DNA of 11,825 nt. It comes from Bacteroidota bacterium. GTDB lineage: Bacteria > Bacteroidota > Bacteroidia > Flavobacteriales_F > PHOS-HE28. Below, in pieces: positions 1 through 6,713 of this stretch. Position numbers and translations under genes: made by a program. The notes under the pieces are model-generated. The model made no database searches. It worked only from the letters and a program-made list of their open reading frames with translations, and had not been told where the DNA came from. The stretch covers positions 1-11,825 of the forward strand of contig JAEZAU010000007.1 of NCBI GenBank assembly GCA_023430325.1, in the 5' to 3' direction. Position 1 is the first letter of the stretch; the number at the start of each line of letters is the position of its first letter.

Positions 1-251
1 AGAAGAACGTGCATGAGGTCATGATCCGCCTTGCGTTGCAAAGCGTGGCTCAACTCACGGTGGTTCCCATGCAGGATGTGCTCGGCCTTGGCAAAGAGGC
101 CACAATGAACAAGCCGGGCACCAGCGATCACAATTGGGAATGGCGCCTGAAGCCCGGTCAGTTCACGGAAAAAGAAGCAAAGCAGTGGCGGGGATTAGTG
201 GAGATGTACGGCCGCCACGGCGAAGCGATTGGCCCGGAAGAAAAAAGGTGA
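1..251 (+). CDS. malQ: 4-alpha-glucanotransferase (MalQ), C-terminal fragment; 5' end outside window
   Basis: The last 82 codons of an amylomaltase are present, read in the frame that starts at base 3 and ending in TGA at 249-251. MalQ (GH77) is a cytoplasmic enzyme that transfers alpha-1,4-glucan chains between maltodextrins in glycogen/maltose metabolism. The visible part carries the family's C-terminal signature: PMQDVLGLG at about residues 22-30, then MNKPGT at 35-40, then NWEWR at 44-48. These are the substrate-site loop and the closing strand of the barrel. The catalytic aspartate and glutamate lie upstream of the window. The apparent GTG start at base 9 is only an internal codon. Downstream, repeat copy A begins 12 bp after the stop, and the next gene converges from the other strand. 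The identification rests on a short but distinctive tail. Confidence 0.85.
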   Translation, partial: KNVHEVMIRLALQSVAQLTVVPMQDVLGLGKEATMNKPGTSDHNWEWRLKPGQFTEKEAKQWRGLVEMYGRHGEAIGPEEKR

Positions 252-263
252 TCGGGATCTTTT

Positions 264-370
264 GGGCGTGCCACCAGCAGCACTGGCCTGCGGGGCCAGT
301 GGTGCTGCTGTCCGGCTATCCGCTGCAAGTCCTCGCTGCGCTGCGGGCTTTCCGCTTCTATCCGTCACGC
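264..370 (+). repeat. GGGCGTG...TCACGC intergenic repeat, copy A
   Basis: This 107-bp element starts with TTTTGGGCGTGCCACCAGC (first T at 260), which is identical in copies B and C. It ends with GGGCTTTCCGCT and TCACGC, also found in copy C. An internal hairpin spans 275-310: CACTGGCC (281-288) pairs with GGCCAGTG (294-301), extended by CAGCAG/CTGCTG across a 3-nt bulge. A second small hairpin, CC(T)CGC/GCGGG, follows at about 330-346. Two related blocks, GGCTATCCGCT and GGCTTTCCGCT, flank the second hairpin. The terminal GCGTG and CACGC can pair. The GGGCGTG end faces the malQ stop. The far end overlaps the last codons of the convergent gene at 358-726. Confidence 0.75.
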
Positions 371-726
371 GGAGGGACCCCATTGATGTGCGATGATCTT
401 TTCTTTGCTAGTAAGACTGCTTCGATCATCATATCTCGATACCGTCTTTCCGCTTCTCCATCTACACTTCTAAGCGACAAGAGCACCTTGTCCAGATCTA
501 TTTCATCATTTATCGGATTCGATAAAGCATTGATGATCTGAGCTTGATGAAATTCCGATCGCACCATGAAAGAACGTGTAGTGATAGCCGGTTCTCTTCG
601 GATCACTTCGAATAGAATTTCGTTCGCCCATTGCATGAACTCAACGTTCGACTTGCATACTGGATCGAAGGACATCAGTAGATCGGTCACGATCGATGGA
701 TCCAGATCGCCTAGTCGATCATACAC
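358..726 (-). CDS. small helical hypothetical protein
   Basis: I do not recognise this protein. It has about 122 residues, no signal peptide and no membrane segment. Its charged, leucine-rich sequence looks largely alpha-helical, and I see no catalytic motif. The longest reading starts at TTG 777 (139 aa) but would overlap the upstream gene by 46 nt. The GTG at 724-726 sits 5 nt after the upstream stop codon (732-734) and is the more economical start; a TTG at 733-735 is a further option. Tight spacing suggests co-transcription with the membrane protein upstream. The last six residues (VPPRDG) and the stop codon are encoded by the end of repeat copy A. The gene is also dense in GATC sites, six of them at 662-720. 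Reality as a gene is likely; function is unknown. Confidence 0.6.
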   Translation of the reverse strand: MYDRLGDLDPSIVTDLLMSFDPVCKSNVEFMQWANEILFEVIRREPAITTRSFMVRSEFHQAQIINALSNPINDEIDLDKVLLSLRSVDGEAERRYRDMMIEAVLLAKKRSSHINGVPPRDG

Positions 727-731
727 TCTCT

Positions 732-1349
732 TCAATGTTGCGCTGGCACAAAACCGCAGTGGTCCGGCTGTGGACAAGTCTCGATCGGGTTGATCACTTC
801 GGGAAGCTCATCACTTGCTGCCAATGGTGACCATTCTCCTTTTTTGAAGTAGACCGTATTAAAGCATGGTGAGTCGAACGTCAACGTGAAACCCTTGTTG
901 GTCCGGTGAGTTGTCGGCTGTTCCATAACTATATGGTGTGTCGGCTTCTCCATGAGCAATTTCAATCTATGGGAAGAATGTGGTACCACTGAACTGATCG
1001 CCCCGCGGAAAGTGCGGTACGTTACTCCAGCTTCCATCACATGGAAATAGATGGAATCGTTAGGTTTCACCTCAAAACGAAAGCTATTGTATTGCCAATT
1101 CGCTTGAGGTCCGCGGAACATATTCCGATCGATCACATACTCGCCATAGTAATCCTCCTTCGTGAGTTCAACTTTTGCATAATAACGCTGCATGATCATA
1201 GCCAGTGCGACCAGACATATGACGCCAGCCCAGATAAACCCCAACAACTTCCCGATCCATGCCTGACGCGAAACGGCCCAAAGGATCAAAAGCAGGAATG
1301 TTCCTGGCATTAGAACAAAAACGAAGAAAAGGTTGAAGCCGAAACCCAT
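732..1349 (-). CDS. hypothetical protein with two N-terminal transmembrane helices
   Basis: This protein of about 205 residues has two hydrophobic segments at roughly residues 4-26 and 33-53, followed by a polar domain of about 150 residues. The polar domain is rich in aromatic residues and beta-strand-like (YYGEYVIDRNMF, NWQYNSFRFEV, FNTVYFKKGEW). The layout suggests inner-membrane anchoring with one exposed domain; which side it faces cannot be told from sequence. I cannot assign a function, though the YYGEYVIDR...WQY...F pattern looks like that of conserved Bacteroidota hypotheticals. I chose the ATG at 1347-1349; a TTG at 1361 would add four residues. The last 25 or so residues, including TCPQPDHC, look less conserved in character. 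The gene lies downstream of repeat copy B and is nearly contiguous with the gene at 358-726. No TAnnTTTG promoter box is visible upstream. Confidence 0.7.
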   Translation of the reverse strand: MGFGFNLFFVFVLMPGTFLLLILWAVSRQAWIGKLLGFIWAGVICLVALAMIMQRYYAKVELTKEDYYGEYVIDRNMFRGPQANWQYNSFRFEVKPNDSIYFHVMEAGVTYRTFRGAISSVVPHSSHRLKLLMEKPTHHIVMEQPTTHRTNKGFTLTFDSPCFNTVYFKKGEWSPLAASDELPEVINPIETCPQPDHCGFVPAQH

Positions 1350-1440
1350 TGGATCGTTCAATGTAACGAACCTAACAACTCTGTTGCAGATAGATCATCC
1401 GATCACCTTCTGACACTATGCCAATGCACTACCTGTGATG

Positions 1441-1487
1441 GCGCGACAGCTGCCGGCGCGCGATCCGCGACGGCTGGTGGCACGCCC
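1441..1487 (-). repeat. GGGCGTG repeat, copy B (truncated)
   Basis: Read on the minus strand, this begins with the same TTTTGGGCGTGCCACCAGC as copies A and C. A GC-rich hairpin arm follows (GCCG/CGGC and CGCG/CGCG), then CTGTCGCGCC and ATCACAG. The second half seen in A and C (GGGCTTTCCGCT...CACGC) is missing, so this is a shortened or decayed copy. The 14 bases immediately before its GGGCGTG are GGTTCTTCTTTTTT. The first 13 of these recur in the tail of the terminator before copy D. The copy lies 84 bp past the stop of the TonB-C gene and beyond that gene's terminator, in the same orientation as that gene. Confidence 0.65.
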
Positions 1488-1515
1488 AAAAAAGAAGAAC
1501 CAACGAAAATGCCGA

Positions 1516-1539
1516 AGGCCGGTCTTACGGGACCGGCCT
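1516..1539 (-). terminator. probable rho-independent terminator of the TonB-C gene
   Basis: A perfect 9-bp stem, AGGCCGGTC (1516-1524) with GACCGGCCT (1531-1539), encloses a 6-nt loop. It lies 32 bp past the stop of the gene at 1572-2258. On the minus strand it is followed by a weak T run (CATTTTCG) and then, about 20 nt later, by a stronger tract (TTCTTCTTTTTT) that abuts repeat copy B. The T tract is not directly adjacent to the stem, so termination strength is uncertain. Confidence 0.65.
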
Positions 1540-1571
1540 CTGACATTTATGTGTATGTAGTCTGGTTCTTT

Positions 1572-2258
1572 CTAGAATTGTACGGGTATACGTACCACCA
1601 CACGAACAGGTTGCCCTTTATCCATGCCGGGTTGCCACGGTTCTGTGGAGCGGATGGCCTGCACCACCCGATCGTTCACGCGTGGATCTTTTCCTTCCAC
1701 CACTTTCACATCAGTGAGCGACCCGTTCTTCTCTACGATCAGGCTGGCCATAACCTTGCCCTTCACCCGTTTGCCATTGGTTGACGAGACGCTGCTCTTG
1801 ATGTAACGCACAAATTCCTTCTCACTGCCTTTCGGATTGCGTGGCATGGTCTCGGCCATGGTATACACGATATTCTCCAACGGCACATGATTGTAGATCT
1901 TCTCTGCAAGCGTATCGCCATTGGCCGTGAACCTTTCCCAGATACCGCTCTTATTGCCCATTACGTACTCGCCACGGCTTTCAAGGGCGCCGTTGGTATG
2001 AAAGAACGTGAACGCGCCGTGCTCCACGCGAAGCTGAGCATCGAGGTAAGTGCCTTCCGATCTTAACTTCCCATCGATCGAGTAGGTGCGGCCAATGAAG
2101 AGATCCCCATCCCTGCCTTCCGCAACGCGATAGAAACTTGCGGACTTCTTCGAAGTGGCCGCAAGTGTACCGTTCAAGTAGATCTTGTCGTCATCCTGGG
2201 CAAATGCCGGATGAAAGCATGTGGCGATCAGTACGAGAATGAGTAAGTGTCGGACCAC
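1572..2258 (-). CDS. secreted protein with YwqK/MORN-like repeats and a TonB C-terminal domain
   Basis: The product has 228 residues. Residues 1-20 form a signal peptide with a hydrophobic core and AFA|Q cleavage. Residues about 55-120 carry strand-turn repeats of the YwqK/MORN type, such as DGKLRSEGTYLD, NGALESRGEYVMG and GIWERFTANGDT. Residues about 150-228 match a TonB C-terminal domain: the stretch VKGKVMASLIVEKNGSL, then KVVEG, and a closing VRVVVRIPVQF. Such domains contact TonB-dependent outer-membrane receptors, but this protein lacks the usual membrane anchor and proline-rich linker, so a role as a true energy transducer is doubtful. It is more likely a periplasmic or surface protein. 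The start is GTG at 2258, the codon that opens a clean signal peptide. It follows comM by 54 bp and is closed by the hairpin at 1516-1539. Confidence 0.75.
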   Translation of the reverse strand: MVRHLLILVLIATCFHPAFAQDDDKIYLNGTLAATSKKSASFYRVAEGRDGDLFIGRTYSIDGKLRSEGTYLDAQLRVEHGAFTFFHTNGALESRGEYVMGNKSGIWERFTANGDTLAEKIYNHVPLENIVYTMAETMPRNPKGSEKEFVRYIKSSVSSTNGKRVKGKVMASLIVEKNGSLTDVKVVEGKDPRVNDRVVQAIRSTEPWQPGMDKGQPVRVVVRIPVQF

Positions 2259-2312
2259 GTTGACAAGATCTGTTCGAAGGACTTCAACGCAGATCGTTCA
2301 CGAAGGTTTCGT

Positions 2313-3851
2313 CTAGCCCGCCCAGCCTTCGCGATCGAGGCTGCGGTATTGGATGGCTTCTGCCAGGTGTTCGGTACGGATGTCCGGACTGCCCGCCAGA
2401 TCGGCCACGGTACGCGAGACCTTCAAGATACGATCGTAGGCGCGTGCGCTCAATCCCAATCGTTCCATCGCTCTTTCCAGAAGCGCTTTGCCTGTTGCAT
2501 CGATCCGGCAGATCTCCCGCAACTCACGGCTTCCCATCTGCGCATTGCTATGGATCTTCTTTCCGGCGTAGCGCTCCTGCTGCATCTTTCTCGCGGCGAT
2601 CACTCGCTCACGCATCGTATCGCTCCTTTCGCTGGTACGTTCCGCACTAAGCTCACTGAACGGCACGGGCGTGACCTCGATGTGGATGTCGATCCGATCC
2701 AGCAACGGGCCGCTGATCTTGTTGAGGTATTTCTGCACTACGCCCGGTGCGCAGACGCATTCCTTTTCCGGATGATTGTAGTAACCGCACGGGCAGGGAT
2801 TCATCGCCGCGACAAGCATGAAGCTGGCCGGATATTCCACCGTGAAACGTGCACGACTTATCGTTACGATCCGATCTTCAAGTGGTTGCCGAAGTACTTC
2901 CAATACCTGCCTTTTGAACTCAGGCAATTCATCCAGGAAAAGCACGCCGTTATGTGCAAGACTGATCTCGCCGGGTTGAGGGAACGATCCGCCACCGACC
3001 AATGCCACATCGCTGATGGTATGATGCGGCGATCTGAACGGACGAACGCTGAGCAGGCTGTCCTCCTTCCGCAATTTGCCGGCAACGCTGTGGATCTTGG
3101 TGGTCTCCAGCGCCTCTTCGATATGCAATGGCGGAAGGATCGTGGGAAGGCGTTTTGCGAGCATGGTCTTGCCCGATCCCGGTGGTCCGATCAAGATGAT
3201 GTTATGCCCACCGGCCGCTGCGATCTCGAACGCTCGCTTGATGTTCTCCTGCCCTTTCACATCGGCGATATCCACCGGATAGGAACGGCTGCTGTTGGCG
3301 AATTCCTCCTCGATGTTCACCACCGTGGGCTGGATCCTGCTCCCGCCTTTGAGGATATCGGTGACCTCGAGCAAATGCTCCACACCATAAACGGTGAGGC
3401 CTGTTACGATGGCGGCTTCGCGGGCATTGGCCGCTGGCAGTATGATGCCCTTGAATCCTTTTGCCTTTGCTTCGATCGCGATCGGCAATGCGCCTTTGAT
3501 CGGCCGTACACCACCGTCCAGTGAAAGTTCGCCCATGACCAGGTATTCGGCGAGCAAGCCTTCCGGGACCTGTTCCGTTGCAGCGAGAAGTCCCACGGCC
3601 AACGGAAGATCGTACGCCGTGCCTTCCTTGCGGATGTCAGCGGGCGCGAGGTTTATGGTGACACCTTTTCCGCGGGGGAAGTACAGTTTGTTGTTGCGCA
3701 ATGCGGCGTCCATGCGCTGCTGGCTTTCCTTCACAGCGCTATCGGGCAGACCTACCAGAAAGAAGAATGCGCCTTGCTCCACGTTCACCTCGGCGGTGAC
3801 AATATTGGCATTCACCCCGTGTACCGCGGCACCAAAGACCTTTACGAGCAT
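2313..3851 (-). CDS. comM: YifB/ComM family Mg-chelatase-like AAA+ ATPase
   Basis: ComM/YifB proteins are cytoplasmic AAA+ ATPases. Vibrio ComM is a helicase that promotes branch migration during natural transformation. This one has 512 residues, close to family length. The N-terminal ChlI-like domain (about 1-190) includes GLPDSAVKES and INLAPADIRKEG. The Mg-chelatase AAA+ core follows, with Walker A GPPGSGKT at 222-229, Walker B VLFLDELPEF at about 303-312, sensor NPCPCG at 351-356 and GPLLDRIDIH at 381-390. Four cysteines (353, 355, 365, 367) form the family's CPC...CVC pair. The C-terminal helical domain has AYDRILKVSRTVADL. The start is ATG 3849-3851, giving MLVKVFGAAVHG, the usual family N terminus. 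A 15-residue upstream extension would run into gmhA. Only 10 bp separate it from gmhA, so the two are probably co-transcribed. Confidence 0.95.
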   Translation of the reverse strand: MLVKVFGAAVHGVNANIVTAEVNVEQGAFFFLVGLPDSAVKESQQRMDAALRNNKLYFPRGKGVTINLAPADIRKEGTAYDLPLAVGLLAATEQVPEGLLAEYLVMGELSLDGGVRPIKGALPIAIEAKAKGFKGIILPAANAREAAIVTGLTVYGVEHLLEVTDILKGGSRIQPTVVNIEEEFANSSRSYPVDIADVKGQENIKRAFEIAAAGGHNIILIGPPGSGKTMLAKRLPTILPPLHIEEALETTKIHSVAGKLRKEDSLLSVRPFRSPHHTISDVALVGGGSFPQPGEISLAHNGVLFLDELPEFKRQVLEVLRQPLEDRIVTISRARFTVEYPASFMLVAAMNPCPCGYYNHPEKECVCAPGVVQKYLNKISGPLLDRIDIHIEVTPVPFSELSAERTSERSDTMRERVIAARKMQQERYAGKKIHSNAQMGSRELREICRIDATGKALLERAMERLGLSARAYDRILKVSRTVADLAGSPDIRTEHLAEAIQYRSLDREGWAG

Positions 3852-3861
3852 CGGGATAAAA

Positions 3862-4461
3862 CTAATGCTGTTCCCGGCGGGGAAGCGCCAGATCACGTTC
3901 TATGTGATCGATGAGCGCATGAATGATCTTGATGTGCACCTCCTGGATACGATCGGCGAAGCCGTGGTGCGGAACGCGGACCTCCACGGTGCAGAGTGCG
4001 GCAAGCCTGCCACCATCCTTCCCGGTAAGACCGATCACATGCATCTGCTTTTCACGTGCCACTTCGGCCGCACGGAGAACATTGGTGCTGTTGCCACTGG
4101 TGCTGATCGCGAGCAGAACATCCCCTTCCCTGCCCAATGCCTGCACATAACGCGCGAACACATGGTCGAAACCGTGATCATTTCCAACGCAGGTGATGTG
4201 GCTCGGATCGCTGATGCTTACCGCAGCGATCGGGTCGCGATCGTTGCGATAGCGGCCTGACAGTTCTTCGGCAAAATGCATGGCATCACACATGCTTCCA
4301 CCATTGCCGCAGCTGATGATCTTGGCACCTTCTTTCAGGCAATAGCTCATGAAGGCGGCGGCCTGCTCCACTGCGGCGATGTTGGCTGGATCGGCCAGGA
4401 ATCGTTCAAGGACCGATGATGCTTCGGTGAAATGTGATCGGATGCGATCGGAGGTGCTCAC
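3862..4461 (-). CDS. gmhA: phosphoheptose isomerase (sedoheptulose 7-phosphate isomerase)
   Basis: GmhA converts sedoheptulose 7-phosphate to D-glycero-D-manno-heptose 7-phosphate, the first step of ADP-heptose synthesis for the LPS core. The 199-residue product is very close to E. coli GmhA (192 aa) along its length. Landmarks are CGNGGS at 51-56, MHFAEELSGRYR at 61-72, ISTSGNS at 119-125, LTGKDGG at 145-151 and RIQEVHIKIIH at 171-181. By alignment H62, E66, Q173 and H181 are the zinc/catalytic residues. The SIS fold is complete. The open frame runs on to 4581, but that part is repeat copy C read through and has no family similarity. The GTG at 4459-4461 gives the expected N terminus (MSTSDRIRSHF). 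A CATCTTTG box, one base off TAnnTTTG, lies 4 nt upstream of this GTG. No other heptose gene is present in the window. Confidence 0.93.
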   Translation of the reverse strand: MSTSDRIRSHFTEASSVLERFLADPANIAAVEQAAAFMSYCLKEGAKIISCGNGGSMCDAMHFAEELSGRYRNDRDPIAAVSISDPSHITCVGNDHGFDHVFARYVQALGREGDVLLAISTSGNSTNVLRAAEVAREKQMHVIGLTGKDGGRLAALCTVEVRVPHHGFADRIQEVHIKIIHALIDHIERDLALPRREQH

Positions 4462-4490
4462 ATGCCAAAGATGCAACTGAACCGCGATCT

Positions 4491-4642
4491 GCGTGAGGGA
4501 TATGAGCGGAAAGCCCACAGGCCGTGCTTTTGACGGCCGCGGACTTGAAGCGTTAGCCCGACAGCAGGCCGGCCACCGCATTACCCCTCTCTTCCGGAGA
4601 GGGGTTCAGGGGTGTGAGGTCGGCCGGGCTGGTGGCACGCCC
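4491..4642 (-). repeat. GGGCGTG...TCACGC intergenic repeat, copy C, with a nested palindrome
   Basis: Read on the minus strand this 152-bp element begins TTTTGGGCGTGCCACCAGC, 7 bp after the dsbD stop. It ends GGGCTTTCCGCT, then about 6 bases, then CCTCACGC at 4491. Its second half aligns with copy A: TGTC(C/G)GGCTA, CGCT(G/T)CAAGTCC, a hairpin, then GGGCTTTCCGCT. The hairpin here is GGCCGT/ACGGCC with a 7-nt loop, longer than in copy A and different in sequence. It is larger than copy A because the apical loop of the first arm holds another palindrome (4583-4605). The element fills almost the whole dsbD-gmhA gap and ends about 30 bp before the gmhA start, so it lies within any dsbD-gmhA transcript. 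Confidence 0.78.
4583..4605. repeat. REP-like palindrome inside repeat copy C
   Basis: ACCCCTCTC (4583-4591) and GAGAGGGGT (4597-4605) form a perfect 9-bp stem around a 5-nt loop. It is followed on the + strand by TCAGGGGTGTGAGGTC (to about 4621). This CCCCTCTCC...GGAGAGGGG...GGGGTGAGGT pattern resembles, from memory, a separate short palindromic repeat common in Bacteroidota intergenic DNA. Only one copy is in this window, so its repeat status here is inferred. Confidence 0.55.
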
Positions 4643-4649
4643 AAAAGAA

Positions 4650-6713
4650 CTACTGGGCCATTACCATCTGGTCCTCCTCCTTGTCAAGCACTTTCATGGC
4701 TTCGAGGCCGCGCTGAAGGAATTTCTCGTACTCGGTGGAATTGGGCGTGTAGCCCACAGGATCGGTGAGCAGTTTGCCATCGGGGCTCAGCAGGACATAA
4801 AGCGGCTGGCTGGCGCTGGAAAAATTCTCAGCCTGCAAGGTGGCCCACTTGTTCCCCTTGGTGACGATCGGCTTCATTGTGCCGTTGGAGGTCTCGTAGA
4901 TGAATTGTTCATCCTTCGGCAATTCACGCTTGTCATCCACGTAGAGGGACACCAGCACGTAGTTCTTGCTCAGCCTATCGAACACGCCTTTCTCGGGCCA
5001 TACGTTCTCCTCCATCTTACGGCAGTTCACACAGGCCCAACCGGTGAAATCGAGGATGATCGGTTTGTTCTCGCGTCTGGCGATCTCCATGCCTTCTTCC
5101 AGATCGTGGGCGCAGGAGAGATCGAGCGGGCATTCGCTCTTCTGTTCGTAGAAGCTGTAAAAAAGCGGTGGAGGAAAGCCGCTTAGCAGTTTCAGGTTGC
5201 GCCAGGAACTGTTGGTGAGGCCTGGAATGAGGTAAAGCACAAAGGCTCCCGAAAGCATGGCCGTACCCACACGAATGGGACTTGGGCGGGCCTTTGGGCT
5301 GTCGTGCGGGAAGCGGATGGCACCGAAGAGGTAGAGCGTGAGCCCGATACCGATCACCACCCAGAGGCCGATGAACAACTCGCGCGGCATGATGCCCCAG
5401 TTCATCACGAGATCGGCATTGCTCAGGAACTTGATCGCGAGCGCGAGTTCCACGAAACCAAGTGTCACTTTTACCGTGTTGAGCCAGCTACCTGAGCGTG
5501 GAAGTGAGTTGAGCCATTTGGGGAACAGCGCGAATAGTGCGAAAGGCAATGCGAGCGCGAGACCGAAACCACCGAGGCCGGCGGTAAGTTGCCATGCGCC
5601 TCCTTCAGATGTGAGCGCTCCTGCGAGCAACGATCCGAGGATGGGGCCGGTACAACTGAAGGAAACGAGCGCGAGCGTAACGGCCATGAAGAAGATGCCG
5701 ATCATACCACCGAACTTGCTCGCCTTGGCATCCATGCTGTTGAGCCAGCTGCTGGGCAGGGTGATCTCGAAGTAGCCGAAGAACGAAATGGCGAACACGA
5801 TGAATATGACGAAGAATGAGATGTTCAGCCAAGGGTTGGTACTGATCTCATTGAAGATCTCGGGGTTCACCGATCCGAGCAGATGGAACGGAATGCTGAA
5901 CGCCAGATAGATCAACAGGATGAAACCACCATAGGTGATCGCATTGCGCAATCCCTGTCCGCCTTCGCTGCCCTTGGTGAAATAGCTCACCGTAAGCGGG
6001 ATCATGGGGAACACGCAAGGTGTTAGCAATGCGAGCAGACCGCCGATGAAACCAAGGAAGAAGATGGTCCATAACGTGGAGCCTTCCTTCAAGGTAGTGG
6101 TAGTGGTCCCCTTTATCACAGGAGCGCTCAGATCTATAGTGGATAGCTTCAGTTTGTTCGGGTCCTTCACCACGCTGAGCCCAGCAAATCGTGGATCGTT
6201 CGGATCCATGGGAAGTGTACCGAATTCATGCTGCCCACTGCCCAGGCCGATGACGAAATACTGTGTGGCAGGCGGAAGACAGGTCTCATCATTACACGTC
6301 ATGTATTCGAACATGCCGGTTACCCTGGCCGCTGGATCGGAAGATGAGATACGATGCGTAAAGGTGGCCGATCCCTTGAACTTCTTCACCTGCATATCGA
6401 AGACCACATCATGCCCTTCAAGCACTTTCGAACCTGTCTCGGCCGCCGTTCCTTCCACGGTGATGCCCTCCTTCGGATCGATAGTGAAACTTGTAGGCCA
6501 TGGCCCCATATCGCCGTAATTGTTCTGCGAGTACACGGCCCAGCCTTCAGCGATCTCTGCCCGCACACTGATCTCAAAGAGCCCTTGTCCTACCTCCTTG
6601 GATGACATGGTGAGCTTCACGGGCTCCATCGGCTCTTCACCTGCCCCGACCTGTGCGATCGCAGGCAGTAAGTGCATCATGAACGAGAGTAAAAGGAAGA
6701 TCGATCTCATCAT
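4650..6713 (-). CDS. dsbD: thiol:disulfide interchange protein DsbD
   Basis: DsbD carries electrons from cytoplasmic thioredoxin across the inner membrane to periplasmic oxidised thiol proteins. The 687-residue product has all three modules. A signal peptide (about 1-20) is followed by the periplasmic nDsbD domain, with Cys140 and Cys145 in YMTCNDETCLPP. The membrane domain (about 212-510, roughly eight to nine helices) carries the redox cysteines in TPCVFPMIP (Cys233) and SFSCTGPILG (Cys354). The thioredoxin-like cDsbD domain has GWACVNCRKME (Cys561, Cys564). The start is ATG 6711-6713, which overlaps the upstream TGA as TGATG, implying translational coupling. The frame extends 23 codons further upstream but only as a shadow of the preceding gene. 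The next gene, gmhA, lies across repeat copy C. Nothing essential appears missing. Confidence 0.95.
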   Translation of the reverse strand: MMRSIFLLLSFMMHLLPAIAQVGAGEEPMEPVKLTMSSKEVGQGLFEISVRAEIAEGWAVYSQNNYGDMGPWPTSFTIDPKEGITVEGTAAETGSKVLEGHDVVFDMQVKKFKGSATFTHRISSSDPAARVTGMFEYMTCNDETCLPPATQYFVIGLGSGQHEFGTLPMDPNDPRFAGLSVVKDPNKLKLSTIDLSAPVIKGTTTTTLKEGSTLWTIFFLGFIGGLLALLTPCVFPMIPLTVSYFTKGSEGGQGLRNAITYGGFILLIYLAFSIPFHLLGSVNPEIFNEISTNPWLNISFFVIFIVFAISFFGYFEITLPSSWLNSMDAKASKFGGMIGIFFMAVTLALVSFSCTGPILGSLLAGALTSEGGAWQLTAGLGGFGLALALPFALFALFPKWLNSLPRSGSWLNTVKVTLGFVELALAIKFLSNADLVMNWGIMPRELFIGLWVVIGIGLTLYLFGAIRFPHDSPKARPSPIRVGTAMLSGAFVLYLIPGLTNSSWRNLKLLSGFPPPLFYSFYEQKSECPLDLSCAHDLEEGMEIARRENKPIILDFTGWACVNCRKMEENVWPEKGVFDRLSKNYVLVSLYVDDKRELPKDEQFIYETSNGTMKPIVTKGNKWATLQAENFSSASQPLYVLLSPDGKLLTDPVGYTPNSTEYEKFLQRGLEAMKVLDKEEDQMVMAQ

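Noticed and set aside
134..541. 135-codon + strand frame spanning the malQ end and repeat copy A
   Set aside because: It overlaps the clear MalQ C terminus in another frame and then runs through the repeat and antisense to the gene at 358-726.
2247..3524. 425-codon open frame on the + strand opposite comM
   Set aside because: It is antisense to a clear ComM gene with all ATPase motifs. Its translation has no domain-like pattern and is rich in Arg, His and Cys, as expected of a shadow frame.
3394..4260. 288-codon open frame on the + strand across the comM/gmhA junction
   Set aside because: It overlaps two well-identified genes on the other strand, and its low-complexity translation has no recognisable family.
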